Shown: positions 47,617 through 57,928 of the stretch, one piece after another
Layout of the letters: every line of letters begins with the position of its first letter
How positions within the stretch are numbered: the stretch's first letter is position 1
NCBI GenBank assembly: GCA_963773875.1
Contig: CAVZCV010000009.1
Location: 194,823 to 258,822, forward strand
Direction: 5' to 3'
DNA: 64,000 bases
From: CAVTYH01 sp963773875
Lineage (GTDB): Bacteria; Planctomycetota; Planctomycetia; Pirellulales; JADZDJ01
The notes under the pieces: model-generated
The model's input: only the letters and a program-made list of their open reading frames with translations
What the model was told of the DNA's origin: nothing
Databases searched by the model: none
Translations under genes and position numbers: made by a program

Positions 47617-49453
47617 GTGGTGGGCGACTCCGCAGGTTGCTTGGCGTCAGAGGGCTTCTTCGCGTCTGGTACTGGGGCTGTTTGAGTAGCATCTTTCGCC
47701 GGCTGGCTGTCGGGAGCTTTTGCGTCGGCGGATTTTGCAGGGCTGGCTTTGGAATCGGCTGGCTTTTCGCCGTCAGATTTCGCGTCGGTCGACTTTTCGC
47801 CGGCGGGCGTTGCGATTGGAGCAGCGGAATTGGCCGACTTTTCATCGGCGTTCGCAACCGCCGTTTCAGATTTTGCGCCTGCTTTCTGCACCGCGCCTTT
47901 TCCATTCACAACCTGCGCCGCTTGTGCTCCGCTTTGAGCGGTTTGGTTGGGATCAATCAGGATGTCAAGCTTGAAACCGACGGGATACTTATCGTCGCCC
48001 TCGTTGTCTTGCGAGCCTGCCGAAGTTGGATGATGCGATGAATCGCGTAGTACTTTCGTGACCTGCTCTTCAACACCCACATTGCGGGCCACGGCATCCA
48101 AGTGAATTTTCGTCGTGCGCTTGAACGCATCGGTGGGCGTTGTGAAGTTCGTCAACTTGAAATCTTGTGCGCCCGGAGCTTTTGTGGAAAGCGTCACGAA
48201 CTCATCGAGCCAGTTGACATCACTGGCGGTCCATTTTTGAATCTCTGCCGCTTCATCAATCGCCGCCTGCGCCTTTTTCATGGGGGTAGCGATTTTATCG
48301 TTGCGGCCTTCACCCATTTGACTCGACTGCTGACGCAACTGCGCGATTTCGTCGTCGAGACTACTAAGGTGGTACCAGATCCAGCCGGTGGTTGAAAGCA
48401 ATACGACTGCGACTGCTGCGGCTGCAATCGTCCATTCGCGGCGGCGCGTCGGCGCCTGCGGCGCTTGCGTGGATTTAGGAAGTCGATGATGCCTTCGGCC
48501 GGCGCTGTCTCGTGCAGCAGCATTCCCACTAGCGGCGCGAACCGACTGGCGTGCGGCGGCGGCGATCGCAACAGTTCCGGCCCCAGCGTGCACGCCTGCA
48601 AAGGATTGATGATTTCCGTTGGCAAATCGAGTTCACGGCCAATATCGCGGGCGATAAGTTCTTGCGCCGAGCCATCACCACAAACAAACAGTTGCTCGAT
48701 GCGCTGGCCATGGAAGCGGTTGTGAACCGCGGCAATGGTGCGGCGAATTTCCGGTATCAGGGCTCGCAGCGGCTCAGCGCGCAGCGCTTCGGAGGGCAAA
48801 CGCGCCGTGCGCATGAACACAACGGTGTCGCCCGCAAGTACGGTGAGATCGGCTTCCTCTGACAGCAAATCGACCAGGAGCCGAAGTTTGTTTTCTTTGC
48901 CGGGCCGAACTCGCGAGAGCAACGCTGCGGCGGCGCAAGGCCGCAAGATTAATCGCTGCGGTGTAAGATTTGCCGCCTGGCAAGTGACTTCCATCTCCGC
49001 CACAAGATCGGGTGAGATGGCGGCCGCCAGCACATTTTGCGATTCGCCTTCTTCACTGGGGAGCGGCAGAAAGTCGAGCGGCCAGTCGTCGGAGAGTGTG
49101 TTGAATTCGCGCTCCGCTTGAAAGCGGACCATTTCCGGAAGTTCTTCCGGCGGCGCAGGCGGGATGGAAAGATTCTTGAGTTCGATATTCGCACGACCTA
49201 CGGCAATGAGCGTCTTGCCGCGCTTAATGCCACGTGCGGTAAGTGCTTCGCCGATACGCTTGCCAACAAGCCCCAAATCGTGCGCCCCGCTGGCCGAGAC
49301 CGGTCCCGCCGCGCCGCCACCGGCGGAGCCCGGCGCGGTGTTCGCCATGTTCACAGCAAATGCCTGTTCCAGGACGATGGCGCTGCGCCGCACTTCGGCA
49401 ACTGCCAGGCGGGCTTCCGCATCGTCCCATTCAATTGCCAGGATTTGAGGCAT
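47613..49453 (-). CDS. PilM/PilN (GspL-like) protein of the secretion cluster, one frameshift
   Basis: The N-terminal half is an actin-like PilM domain (LAIEWDDAEARLAVAEVRRS, KTLIAVGRANIELKNLSIPP, FVCGDGSAQELIARDIG). Near 48475 the frame changes after GIIDFLNPRK, and the text continues as APQAPTRRREWTIAAAAVAV. This is a membrane helix followed by a PilN-like coiled coil (WYHLSSLDDEIAQLRQQSSQ) and a Lys/Ala/Pro-rich tail (repeats of AKSAD/KPAD type). The joined protein of about 610 residues matches a GspL-like layout, with a cytoplasmic domain, a helix and a periplasmic domain. Confidence 0.75.
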
Positions 49454-49511
49454 GGATATTAGGGTTCAGGATGTAAGGTGCGCGGCGCAGTGGATTGCAG
49501 TTCGATACCAA

Positions 49512-51883
49512 TCATTCGGACGAGATCGCGGCGCCAAGGCTTTCCAACGCGAAGCCGCGGCCCAAATTACTTAGATCTCTCCAGAATACTATGCGGGGAA
49601 GTGCAGTTGTAGCTACTGTGCCCGTTGTGGACTGACTTTGGGAGGCGGTTTGAGTGGAAGTTTGACTAGTGGAACTGGTTGTCGACGTCGGCGTCGTGCC
49701 GTCTGTCGTGCCGCTGGTGGTGGCTGTTGTGCTTGGCGGCGGGCCACTATCGATAATGGCCTCGACACGGGTGCTTGGCCCACCTTCGTCGAAATAACCG
49801 ACAATTTGGGCTCGATACACGCAGCCGCCGGTCGTGATGTAGGGCCAAACGGCTTTCATTTCATCGAGATTCAACACCCCCTGGGTGTATAACCAAGTTT
49901 CGTGCTTTTGTTCAGGTTTTTGACCCGAGTACTCCGGTTCGCGCGAAGAAATAATTGCGTCCACTTTGTCAGAATCCAAGCCCGGGATCGTCAATAGAAC
50001 AGTGCGTGACGCCTGGTTAATGTTGATGCGGCCAGGGAACGAGGTCGCTTTATTCGTGGTCACATAGTCGAGGAGGACGTTGAGATACTGGCTTGCTTTA
50101 CTGGCGTCGTCTGGAAATGCGGCGACAACGCGCTGATTCTGACTATTGTTTCCGCCTTGTCCGCTTTGCTGGCCGCCACCGCCGCCCTGAGTACCTCCGC
50201 TCTGAGTCGCGCCACCGCCCGTAGTATTTGTTTTGGGAACTTCGATCGTGGCGCCGATCAAGTCGAGTAAGCTATCGATATTGGCTTTGGGTTTTTGCGT
50301 GAGATCGAGCTGCAAGTCGGCGGCGTTGATTTCTTCTTCATCTTGTTGGCCATTGCCTGAATTGCTTTTGCCTTGCTGGCGGCCCGCGCCCCGCCCAATG
50401 CCTTTGCCATTTTGACCCTGTCCACCTTTGCCGCCCTTTCCGAAGTCGCCTTGTAGCCCCTGACCTTTTCCGCCCTTGCCACCTTGCCCGGCGCGGCCGC
50501 CTTTTCCGCCGGCGCCCTGCCCACCCTTTCCGCCGGCGCCCTGGCCACCACCCTTGCCGCCGGCACCCGCTCCGCCTTTACCTCCAGCTCCCGCGCCGCG
50601 CCGCCCGATCCTGGCCCACCAGCGCCTCCCGCTCCTGCGCCGGCTCTTCCACCGCCGCCTGCGCCCGCTCCAGGGCCGCCGCTTCCGCCTCCGGCCGGAC
50701 CGCCGCCTGGTCCGCCACCACCGCCCACCACTTGCATTGCGACAAACATGAACGGCGAGCGCCGTGGTTGAAACTGGTACGGATCAAACTGCGACGATTT
50801 CTGATTCGGACTTTGACTTTGTCCGTTTTGGTTTTGCCCATTCTGATTCTGACCGCTTTGACTTTGCCCGCTCTGACTTTGGCCGTTTTGCGGATCGGCC
50901 TTCGGTGTCAGTCCGTACAGTCGGGCCGCGAGAATGAAATTGACATATTCCTCATTATCTAGCACGCCGGACAAATCGTCGCGCAACTGCTGCAAATCGG
51001 CACCGTTGATATCAATTTTTGGCGTGACACCGTCAGGCTGCATGTTCGATTCTTTGCCGTTAACCGTGAGATATGCCGCCCAACCGCGATTGGTTTCCGG
51101 ATCCGCGCCGGTGCTGCTCGCCAATTGCGCATTTGCGGCCTCACCGGGATCGATCATGCCATTGCGATTTGTGTCGGCTCCAAACAGCAGCTGCGGCGTA
51201 ACGCCGCGGACTTTCAGCAACTCTTCGATCGTCGCGATTGGCCCGTTCGTCGGAGCGTATGGCGGACTCATGTTGGCATAGCTGTCGGCCTCCGCGCCAT
51301 TTTCTCGCGGGGTGGAGTCGTCGTCGATCCAATCTAGAATTGCATCGGCGATGGTTTCATCCATGCCCGGCAGCCCCATTAGCATTTGCCGTCCGACTCC
51401 GGATTTTTGTTTATCCCATTGCACAAGCGCATTCACATTGATCCGTGCCGATTCATTTTCCAACCCAAACCGCACGCCCGTGACATCGCCTCCCTCAATT
51501 CTTGGGCAGACGATCGAGAATCGGCCGCGCCCGCGAGGTGTGCCGTCGTCGCTGACGAGTAAACCCTGGAACTGAGCGGCGTTATCGTAGGTGCCACCTG
51601 CTTGAATGATGCCGTCTTGCGTTTGCGAGAGAAAATATTGCAGCAGAGCTCCGCCCGATTGCGTTAGCTCCCGGGCCTGTGCTTGCCGCCCAACTACGGT
51701 CGCGCCCTGCTGTTCGGTTAGCATCAGCTCGCTAAACGTGTAGCCTGCCAAACTGAGCAGCGCAATGGCAACAAGTACGATCACAAGCACCAGCGCGCAG
51801 CGATCTTCGACCGAGCGCGAGCTTGCCAGACGTCGCCTACAGCGCGAATTGTTTTGGCATGTTGATTTCATATTGCGTTCCAT
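49512..51883 (-). CDS. gspK: GspK-like minor pseudopilin, frameshift in Gly-rich insert
   Basis: The N-terminus has the hydrophobic segment CALVLVIVLVAIALLSLAGY after a basic stretch. The family's helix-hairpin-helix-like repeats follow, for example LMGLPGMDETIADAILDWID and later LTIPGLDSDKVDAIISSREP. About 51 kb-50.3 kb hides a very long Gly/Ala/Lys-rich insert; the frame starting at 51883 goes wrong in it near 50580, and homology resumes in the frame that ends at 49512. The whole is about 790 residues, far longer than usual GspK (about 300) because of low-complexity inserts. GspK caps the pseudopilus tip in type II secretion. Confidence 0.75.
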
Positions 51884-51890
51884 CCTGGAA

Positions 51891-53015
51891 TCATTTTCCC
51901 GTGGATTGTCCGCTCGACGAACCGGTTCCGCCCGAACTCGCTCCGCTGGACGAACCCGACGAATCGCTCGATGAGCTGGAACTGGCGCCCGAGGTGGAAA
52001 CTTGGATCGGATCGCGTGCCGGCACCAGGACTACCAGGCTGTATACGCTATCGGGATCTTGCGACGCTGCGTCGCTGATCGAGGAAGCCGAGGTAAGTGC
52101 ATTTTCGCCGGCACTACCGGGAATGGCGCCTGGATCGCTCAGTGCGACCGAAATCTTCACCGCTTGCGGCAGCCCGCTGCTGGCAGTTGAATCCCACGAT
52201 GTCAGCCACTGGGTGCCATCGAAGTACTGAAACTCAAGTGCGACTACTTCAGGCGCGAGTACGACGGCGTTGTTATTCAGCGAAGTAGTGTCACCCTGGG
52301 TGATTGCGAACACCGACATCGATCGATCCAGCTCCGCCCGCACTAGTCCAGTGCCGCTCACGCTGCTGTTCGTGGCGGCAGCAATCGTGGACGTGCCGGT
52401 TGAGCCGGAAAGGTAATAGCTCACCGTGTGGACATCGCTGGGCGGCGCTGCGCTGGAATCGACGGATGTTGTGCCGGCGTATTCATCCGCACGCGGCAAA
52501 CGCGCTACATCGACCTGCAGCGAGTATTGATCGCCATAAACGCCCGCAATGGTGCTCGAAGTACTGGAAGTTGTCGAAGACGATGAAGACGATGAAGATG
52601 TCGAAGACGAACTTGAACCGCTGCTTCCGCTGCTGCTATCGGCCGACGAAGTCCCGCTTGAACCACCAGTCTGGCTACTTCCACCGCTGCTCTTGCCACC
52701 GCCGCTGGAGCCGCTTGACGTACTGCTCCCGCTTTTCGAACCCGACTTGCTGCTACTGGCAGGCTTCACCGACATCATTCCGCTGGCGTCGAACGGCTGA
52801 TAGCGAAGGACCCCGCGGACATCGTCGCCAATCCTGGCTAGCACTGCGCGGGCCAATTGATCGCGCTCTGTTTTTGCACGCCCATGATCCACTAACTTCA
52901 GCGTGCCGTTGATTGACATAGTCACCACACCGATGACGACAACCGTCAGGCCAAGCGCGAGCATCACCTCAAGCAGCGTGAAGGCCGACCGATTTTGTTT
53001 GGGAAACTTTGGCAT
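51891..53015 (-). CDS. gspJ: GspJ-like minor pseudopilin with Ser-rich insert
   Basis: The prepilin cleavage site RSAFTLLEVMLAL is present with the +5 Glu. The helix VMLALGLTVVVIGVVTMSIN is followed by YQPFDASGMMSVKPASSSKS and a run of about 70 residues that are mostly Ser, Gly and Thr. Beta-rich text follows (YGDQYSLQVDVARLPRADEY, VVALEFQYFDGTQWLTSWDS), typical of GspJ, and the protein ends in another Ser/Gly tail. The start of gspK lies just 8 bases after its stop. Confidence 0.75.
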   Translation of the reverse strand: MPKFPKQNRSAFTLLEVMLALGLTVVVIGVVTMSINGTLKLVDHGRAKTERDQLARAVLARIGDDVRGVLRYQPFDASGMMSVKPASSSKSGSKSGSSTSSGSSGGGKSSGGSSQTGGSSGTSSADSSSGSSGSSSSSTSSSSSSSSTTSSTSSTIAGVYGDQYSLQVDVARLPRADEYAGTTSVDSSAAPPSDVHTVSYYLSGSTGTSTIAAATNSSVSGTGLVRAELDRSMSVFAITQGDTTSLNNNAVVLAPEVVALEFQYFDGTQWLTSWDSTASSGLPQAVKISVALSDPGAIPGSAGENALTSASSISDAASQDPDSVYSLVVLVPARDPIQVSTSGASSSSSSDSSGSSSGASSGGTGSSSGQSTGK

Positions 53016-53033
53016 GGATGTGAGGAACTGCGA

Positions 53034-53474
53034 CTATGTCGAGGGTGGATTGGCAGCAGCCGCAGCGTTTTGTGCGTCTTCCGCCGCTTGTTCAATACCT
53101 GGATCGACCATCCAGCGTTTTAATTGGAATGGCACCGGATGCTGTTCTGCTGGGGCATCTCGCACTGCAGTGACAGTGACTTCTAACAAGCCGGCTTGAG
53201 CCGCCGCTTGCACATCAATCGAATACAACCAACGAGTATCGTCGTCGTACGGTACGTTCGAGGTGCTGCTGGCTGCCAGCGCGCCCGTGGCAATTTGTGT
53301 CATAACGCTTTCGCAAACCAATTCCGCCCGAGTCAGATCGCGCGCGCGTTGCGAGCTCATCAGGCCGTTGCGAGTTAACTCGCCGATGATTGCGGTTGCT
53401 CCGGCCATGATGGCCAGGGCCAGAATGACTTCCAGCAACGTGAAACCGCTCGAAGTTTGTGGCAAAGGTTTCAT
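53034..53474 (-). CDS. gspI: GspI-like minor pseudopilin
   Basis: A short 146-residue product with the cleavage site SSGFTLLEVILALAIMAG and the +5 Glu. The remaining domain (RARDLTRAELVCESVMTQIA, LLEVTVTAVRDAPAEQHPV) is small, as in GspI. The start overlaps the gspH stop by four bases (53471-53474), and gspJ follows 18 bases after its stop. Confidence 0.78.
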   Translation of the reverse strand: MKPLPQTSSGFTLLEVILALAIMAGATAIIGELTRNGLMSSQRARDLTRAELVCESVMTQIATGALAASSTSNVPYDDDTRWLYSIDVQAAAQAGLLEVTVTAVRDAPAEQHPVPFQLKRWMVDPGIEQAAEDAQNAAAAANPPST

Positions 53475-54100
53475 GGCGATGGTGGCGAAGTTGCTCCCGT
53501 GGCATCGGCCGACATAACCTCGCCTAGCCGCGAAATGCCGGTCAAACCTCGCAGCGATACTGCAATACTCCGGCCATATTGATTGGCGATGGTGACAGTC
53601 GCTTCCGACGCAGTTCCATCAGGATAAAACAGCACCGGCGGGGTCGAAGTATCGATTCCGGTCCCGGAAAGCGCGCTTTCGGCCATCGAAGCTCTCGAAT
53701 CGAGCGTCCTTTCAGCGGTTTGAAAAACAAACCCGTCGGGCAATGTATACGTGCAAGCCGAACCCGAAGTTCGAGAAGTGCCAGTGTTTGTGGTAGTTCC
53801 GTTTCCTTCGACCGCTTCACTGCCATCTTGCACGATGTCGACCGAATAGTTGCCGGTAGACGGCACAAAGTGGAACGCTCGCGCAACGCCGGAGGTCATG
53901 GCCTCGACGCGTGCCCGATTGAATGCAGCGCGAACATCCAGTGCTGCATTCTTCAGTTTCACGCCCTCATAAGCTCGGCTGACCAACGGCCAGGCAATTG
54001 CACCCATCGCGGCAAGGACCACCACGACGAGCATCATTTCCATCAGCGTGAAACCGCTGCGGCGATTACGATTCGGCGATTGCGGGCTTCGATTCATCAT
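53471..54100 (-). CDS. gspH: GspH-like minor pseudopilin
   Basis: The 209-residue product has a basic leader and the cleavage site RRSGFTLMEMMLVVVVLAAM with the +5 Glu. The following region, FNRARVEAMTSGVARAFHFV, is the GspH-type helix and strand start, followed by beta strands (YTLPDGFVFQTAERT, PVLFYPDGTASEATVTIANQ). It lies between gspG and gspI in the leftward operon. Confidence 0.8.
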   Translation of the reverse strand: MMNRSPQSPNRNRRSGFTLMEMMLVVVVLAAMGAIAWPLVSRAYEGVKLKNAALDVRAAFNRARVEAMTSGVARAFHFVPSTGNYSVDIVQDGSEAVEGNGTTTNTGTSRTSGSACTYTLPDGFVFQTAERTLDSRASMAESALSGTGIDTSTPPVLFYPDGTASEATVTIANQYGRSIAVSLRGLTGISRLGEVMSADATGATSPPSP

Positions 54101-54142
54101 CGCTTCAGTTTCACCGCGGCACGGCCACTCATTTGCCGGGCT

Positions 54143-54568
54143 TTAGCGGTTATAAATGTCATCGTCGGTGCCATTTTGCAAATCAGGACCCCAGGACCAT
54201 ATATCCGGTTTTTCATTGCCGTGTCGGCTGCCGGGGAATTGATACTGATACGGATTGCCCCACGGATCGAGCGGAATATCTCGGTCAATGTAAGGTCCAG
54301 CCCACGAGTTCGCGTTGGCAACTTGCGGCACAGTGCGCAGGGCACTCAGATCCGGTGGAAAGCCGTTCATATCTAAGTTGTACCGGTCGCATTCATGGCT
54401 GATTGCATCAACCTGAGTCTGCGCCGCGTTAAGATTCGCTTTCTTTTGGGCGCCGGTGAACATACCGACGGCAAGCGAACCGAGAACGACGAGAATGACG
54501 AGCACGAGCAGCACTTCCATCAACGTAAATGCCGCGCGCGACGAGCGGCGGATGTGACGACGAGACAT
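54143..54568 (-). CDS. gspG: Major pseudopilin GspG
   Basis: The 141-residue product has the prepilin site RAAFTLMEVLLVLVILVVLG with the +5 Glu, then AQTQVDAISHECDRYNLDMN and GFPPDLSALRTVPQVA. The C-terminal calcium-loop text is DIPLDPWGNPYQYQFPGSRH followed by PDIWSWGPDLQNGTDDDI. This is the standard type II major pseudopilin. Confidence 0.9.
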   Translation of the reverse strand: MSRRHIRRSSRAAFTLMEVLLVLVILVVLGSLAVGMFTGAQKKANLNAAQTQVDAISHECDRYNLDMNGFPPDLSALRTVPQVANANSWAGPYIDRDIPLDPWGNPYQYQFPGSRHGNEKPDIWSWGPDLQNGTDDDIYNR

Positions 54569-54626
54569 GACTGGTTCCTCCCGAGAAATAAATGGTTTGT
54601 TTTGAATTTTGCTGCGAAGACGTAAT

Positions 54627-55835
54627 TTACAGCGACGTGCTCATTTTCAAGACCGGCATCAAAAGCGCGACAACTACCACCAACACCACACTAGCCAACA
54701 GGAGCAGCATTACGGGCTCTAATAAACGGACCATCAAATCGAGCCGGCGGAACGTGCGCCGTTCCAATGACTCGGCAATATTCGTGAGCACGCCTTCCAA
54801 CGTGTTCGATTCTTCGGCCACGGCGATCATTTCCACAACTTCCGATGGGAAATAACCGCTGGCCGCCAGCGGCTGTGCCAGCGATTCACCCGCCGAAATA
54901 TTCTCTGCCGCATCGTTGATGGCCGTGCTAAGGATCCGATTGCCAGCGGCCGAGCTGGAAATTTCCAGCGAGCGCAAAATCGGCACACCGTTGTGCAGCA
55001 AAGTGCCCAGCACGCGGCAAAACCGCGCCACGGCTAGATTTTGGAAGATCGGACCGCCCAACGGGATGCGAAGCTTGATTCGATCGCTCCACACCCGGCC
55101 TTCTTCGGTCGCCAGTTTATTTCGAATATAAATTCCGAGCGTCACCAAAATGATGGCAATCAGCCAGCCCCATTTGCCGATCGTGTGACTCACGGCCAGC
55201 AGCCATTCTGTGAGCGCGGGCAATTCATCGCGTTCTTTCAGACGTGCAAACAGTCCTTCGAACTTTGGCACAAAGAAAATGATTAGTATGGTGACGACAC
55301 TAACACCCACAACGCCCAGAAACACCGGGTAGGCCAACGCGCTTGAAGTTCGACCCTTCAGGTCTTGTTGCTGCTCTGTGAAAATGGCGACCCGCGCAAG
55401 CGCATCTTCCAAGAACCCGCCTTCACCGCCCGCGCGGACCATGCTGATGGCCATTTCGCCAAACGCCCGCGGATGCGCTGCCATCGCATCGCCGAGCGAA
55501 GTGCCTTCTTCGACAACTTTGTGCACCTCGGTCAGGACTTCATGCAGGCCTTCATGTGAAGATTGATTCTTCAGCACCTCGAGCGACCTGAGCAATGGCA
55601 CTCCGCTGCGGAGTAAATCGGCCAATTGAGCATAGACCGTTGCCATCAGTTGGGCTTTTATCTTCCGCCCGCGCCGCATGCGGGCCATACTGCCGCCTTG
55701 GGCTTCCTTCACATCGACCGGAAACAGCGACTGCTTGCCCAGCGACGCCACCACTTCGCGCCGGCTGCCGGCCGTAATGGTGCCGCTTACTTTGCGGCCA
55801 GTATTATCGCGAGCTGTGTAGGCGAAGTCGGGCAT
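54627..55835 (-). CDS. gspF: Type II secretion inner-membrane platform protein GspF
   Basis: The 402-residue product has two repeated T2SF domains. The first starts ATVYAQLADLLRSGVPLLRS with EGTSLGDAMAAHPRAFGEMA; the second has VARFCRVLGTLLHNGVPILR and GESLAQPLAASGYFPSEVVE. Three membrane helices are visible, including YPVFLGVVGVSVVTILIIFF and the C-terminal LEPVMLLLLASVVLVVVVAL. It connects GspE to the pseudopilus base. It lies 115 bases after gspE on the same strand. Confidence 0.92.
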   Translation of the reverse strand: MPDFAYTARDNTGRKVSGTITAGSRREVVASLGKQSLFPVDVKEAQGGSMARMRRGRKIKAQLMATVYAQLADLLRSGVPLLRSLEVLKNQSSHEGLHEVLTEVHKVVEEGTSLGDAMAAHPRAFGEMAISMVRAGGEGGFLEDALARVAIFTEQQQDLKGRTSSALAYPVFLGVVGVSVVTILIIFFVPKFEGLFARLKERDELPALTEWLLAVSHTIGKWGWLIAIILVTLGIYIRNKLATEEGRVWSDRIKLRIPLGGPIFQNLAVARFCRVLGTLLHNGVPILRSLEISSSAAGNRILSTAINDAAENISAGESLAQPLAASGYFPSEVVEMIAVAEESNTLEGVLTNIAESLERRTFRRLDLMVRLLEPVMLLLLASVVLVVVVALLMPVLKMSTSL

Positions 55836-55950
55836 CGACGAAAAAAGGTCTAAAGGTGTAAACGGTCAAAAACTGGACGCGGGCGTTAGCCGCGATCCGC
55901 GTTCCAAAAAAGCGGATCGCCCCGGCGGCGTTATGGCGTGTCACCGGCCG

Positions 55951-57657
55951 CTACGTATTAAACGTCGTAATGTCGCCTTTGGTTACGCGGGCAATCTCTT
56001 CGATTGTAGTTCGACCGGCAATTACTTTTCGCCAACCGTCCTGCCGCAGGCTAATCATGCCGTTTTCCACGGCCGCTTTGGTCATTTCCCAGGTGCTGGC
56101 GCGGTCGTGAGCCAGTTTTCGAATGGGATCGGTGGTGACCAACAGCTCATAAATTCCCATTCGGCCCGAAAAACCGACATTTCGGCAGGTGCGGCAGCCG
56201 ACGTTGCGGCACAGCTTCCCGCCCGCCTCTTTGAGCATTTCGCGTGGAAAATCTTGCGGCAATTCACTTTCCGGCGGCACATACGATTCCTTGCAGTGTG
56301 GGCAAAGCCGTCGCACAAGCCGCTGGGCCATTACGCCTTCCACGGTGCTGGCCACAAGAAAGGGCTCCACGCCCATATCGACCATACGCGTGTAAGCGCC
56401 CGCCGCATCGTTGGTGTGCAGCGTGCTGAACACGAGGTGGCCGGTTAGCGATGCTTGGATCGCGTTCTCCGCCGTTTCCAAGTCTCGAATTTCCCCTACG
56501 AGCACAATATCCGGGTCGTGACGCAAAATACTGCGGAGCGAAGCGCCGAATGTAAGCCCGATTTTGGTATGCACCTGGATCTGGTTTACGCCGTCCAGCT
56601 GATATTCGACCGGGTCTTCGGTGGTAATAATCTTCGTGGAATCGTCGCGAATCTCCAGCAGGGCGCTATACAGCGTGGTCGTTTTACCGGATCCAGTGGG
56701 ACCGGTAACTAGCACGATGCCGTGTGGTAAATCGATAAGCTGTTTAAACGTTTGGTATAGCTCTGGCTCCATGCCGAGCTTTTGGAGATTGAACTCCATT
56801 GAGCCCTTGTCGAGAATACGCATGACGATGCCCTCGCCATGGATCATCGGAATCACCGAAACGCGGACGTCGATTTCGCGGCCTTTCACACGCAATTTGA
56901 TGCGGCCGTCTTGCGGCAGCCGTTTTTCCGCAATATTCAGCCGCGCCATAATCTTCAAGCGGCTGATGATGGCCGATTGAAATCGCACAATTTCCGGCGG
57001 CACCGGCTGCGGATGCAGCAAACCGTCGATGCGGTAGCGAATCCACAGGCCGTGCGATTGCGGCTCGATGTGTACGTCGCTCGCTCTGGATTCTATCGCT
57101 TCTAATAGAATTTCGTTCACCAGCCGAATGACGCTGGCTTCCTGCGCCATTTCCGATAGCTCGGAGCCATCGGTCTCGATTTCGCCCAAGAGCTCAACGT
57201 TCTCGTCGGCCTGCGAAACGAGGCTGGTAATGGTTTCACTGCCAAGCCCGACATGTTGCTTAATGAGCTTGGCAATTTCCGCGCGGCTGGCGAGCACCGG
57301 GATGACCGTCAGGCCGGTCGAGGCACTCAATTCGTCGAGCGGATATAAATCGAACGGGTCGCTGGTGGCGACAATTAAACTTCCATTTTCGCGCCGCACT
57401 GGAAACAGCGATTGCCGATGCAGCATCTTCGGCGGGAAGTCTTTGAGCAGCGACAAATCGACCTGGGCTTCCGCCAAATCGATGTAATCCAGGCCCACTT
57501 CAGTGCCGAGCGCTTTGAGCACCGCTTCTTCGGTGCAGTAGCCCATCTGCACGGCCACCTGTTCCAGGCGAAAACCGTTGTGCTGCGAGGCGCGGACTTC
57601 CGCCAACTGCCGGTCGGTTAGCAGCCCACGGCGGACGAGAATATCGGCGGCGTCCAT
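55951..57657 (-). CDS. gspE: Type II secretion ATPase GspE
   Basis: The 568-residue ATPase powers pseudopilus assembly. It has the N-terminal MshEN/GspE_N domain (RGLLTDRQLAEVRASQHNGF), the Asp/His-box region VIPMIHGEGIVMRIL, Walker A GPTGSGKTTTLYSAL (about 318-332), Asp box TTEDPVEYQLDGVNQIQVHT and Walker B DPDIVLVGEIRDLETAE. A C-terminal four-cysteine zinc motif (RLCPHCKESYV with CRNVGCRTCRNVGF) follows. It is the first gene of the leftward cluster. Confidence 0.94.
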   Translation of the reverse strand: MDAADILVRRGLLTDRQLAEVRASQHNGFRLEQVAVQMGYCTEEAVLKALGTEVGLDYIDLAEAQVDLSLLKDFPPKMLHRQSLFPVRRENGSLIVATSDPFDLYPLDELSASTGLTVIPVLASRAEIAKLIKQHVGLGSETITSLVSQADENVELLGEIETDGSELSEMAQEASVIRLVNEILLEAIESRASDVHIEPQSHGLWIRYRIDGLLHPQPVPPEIVRFQSAIISRLKIMARLNIAEKRLPQDGRIKLRVKGREIDVRVSVIPMIHGEGIVMRILDKGSMEFNLQKLGMEPELYQTFKQLIDLPHGIVLVTGPTGSGKTTTLYSALLEIRDDSTKIITTEDPVEYQLDGVNQIQVHTKIGLTFGASLRSILRHDPDIVLVGEIRDLETAENAIQASLTGHLVFSTLHTNDAAGAYTRMVDMGVEPFLVASTVEGVMAQRLVRRLCPHCKESYVPPESELPQDFPREMLKEAGGKLCRNVGCRTCRNVGFSGRMGIYELLVTTDPIRKLAHDRASTWEMTKAAVENGMISLRQDGWRKVIAGRTTIEEIARVTKGDITTFNT

Positions 57658-57820
57658 GTCTTAAACACGCGACAAGCGATGTGGGTTAGGAGGGAATGAA
57701 GGCAGGCGGGTTGGCGGTCTACGGGGGCCATCGGTATGGTTGGGAACCCACACGCAAACCGACTACCTATCATGCATTATGGCGGGTCGAATTACCAGCA
57801 GGAACGTCGTTCTGGGGTAA

Positions 57821-57884
57821 AAACCGCGAAGACGCGAAACGGCGCGAAGTGTGGCAATCGCGCGCTTCGCGTCTTCGTCGGTTT
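57821..57884. repeat. Palindromic CGAAGACGCGAA element
   Basis: AAACCGCGAAGACGCGAA (57821-57838) faces TTCGCGTCTTCGTCGGTTT (57866-57884), matching over 18 bases with one inserted base. It lies in the 271-base gap between the LTxxQ-type gene and gspE. It belongs to the same general type as the 779-945 element. Confidence 0.65.
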
Positions 57885-57928
57885 AACTATCGAATTCAAA
57901 CCTTCACTTGACTGCAAGTCAGGTCAGA

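Noticed and set aside
52300..52912. Plus-strand frames opposite the Ser-rich part of gspJ
   Set aside because: They arise from the low-complexity coding sequence on the other strand.
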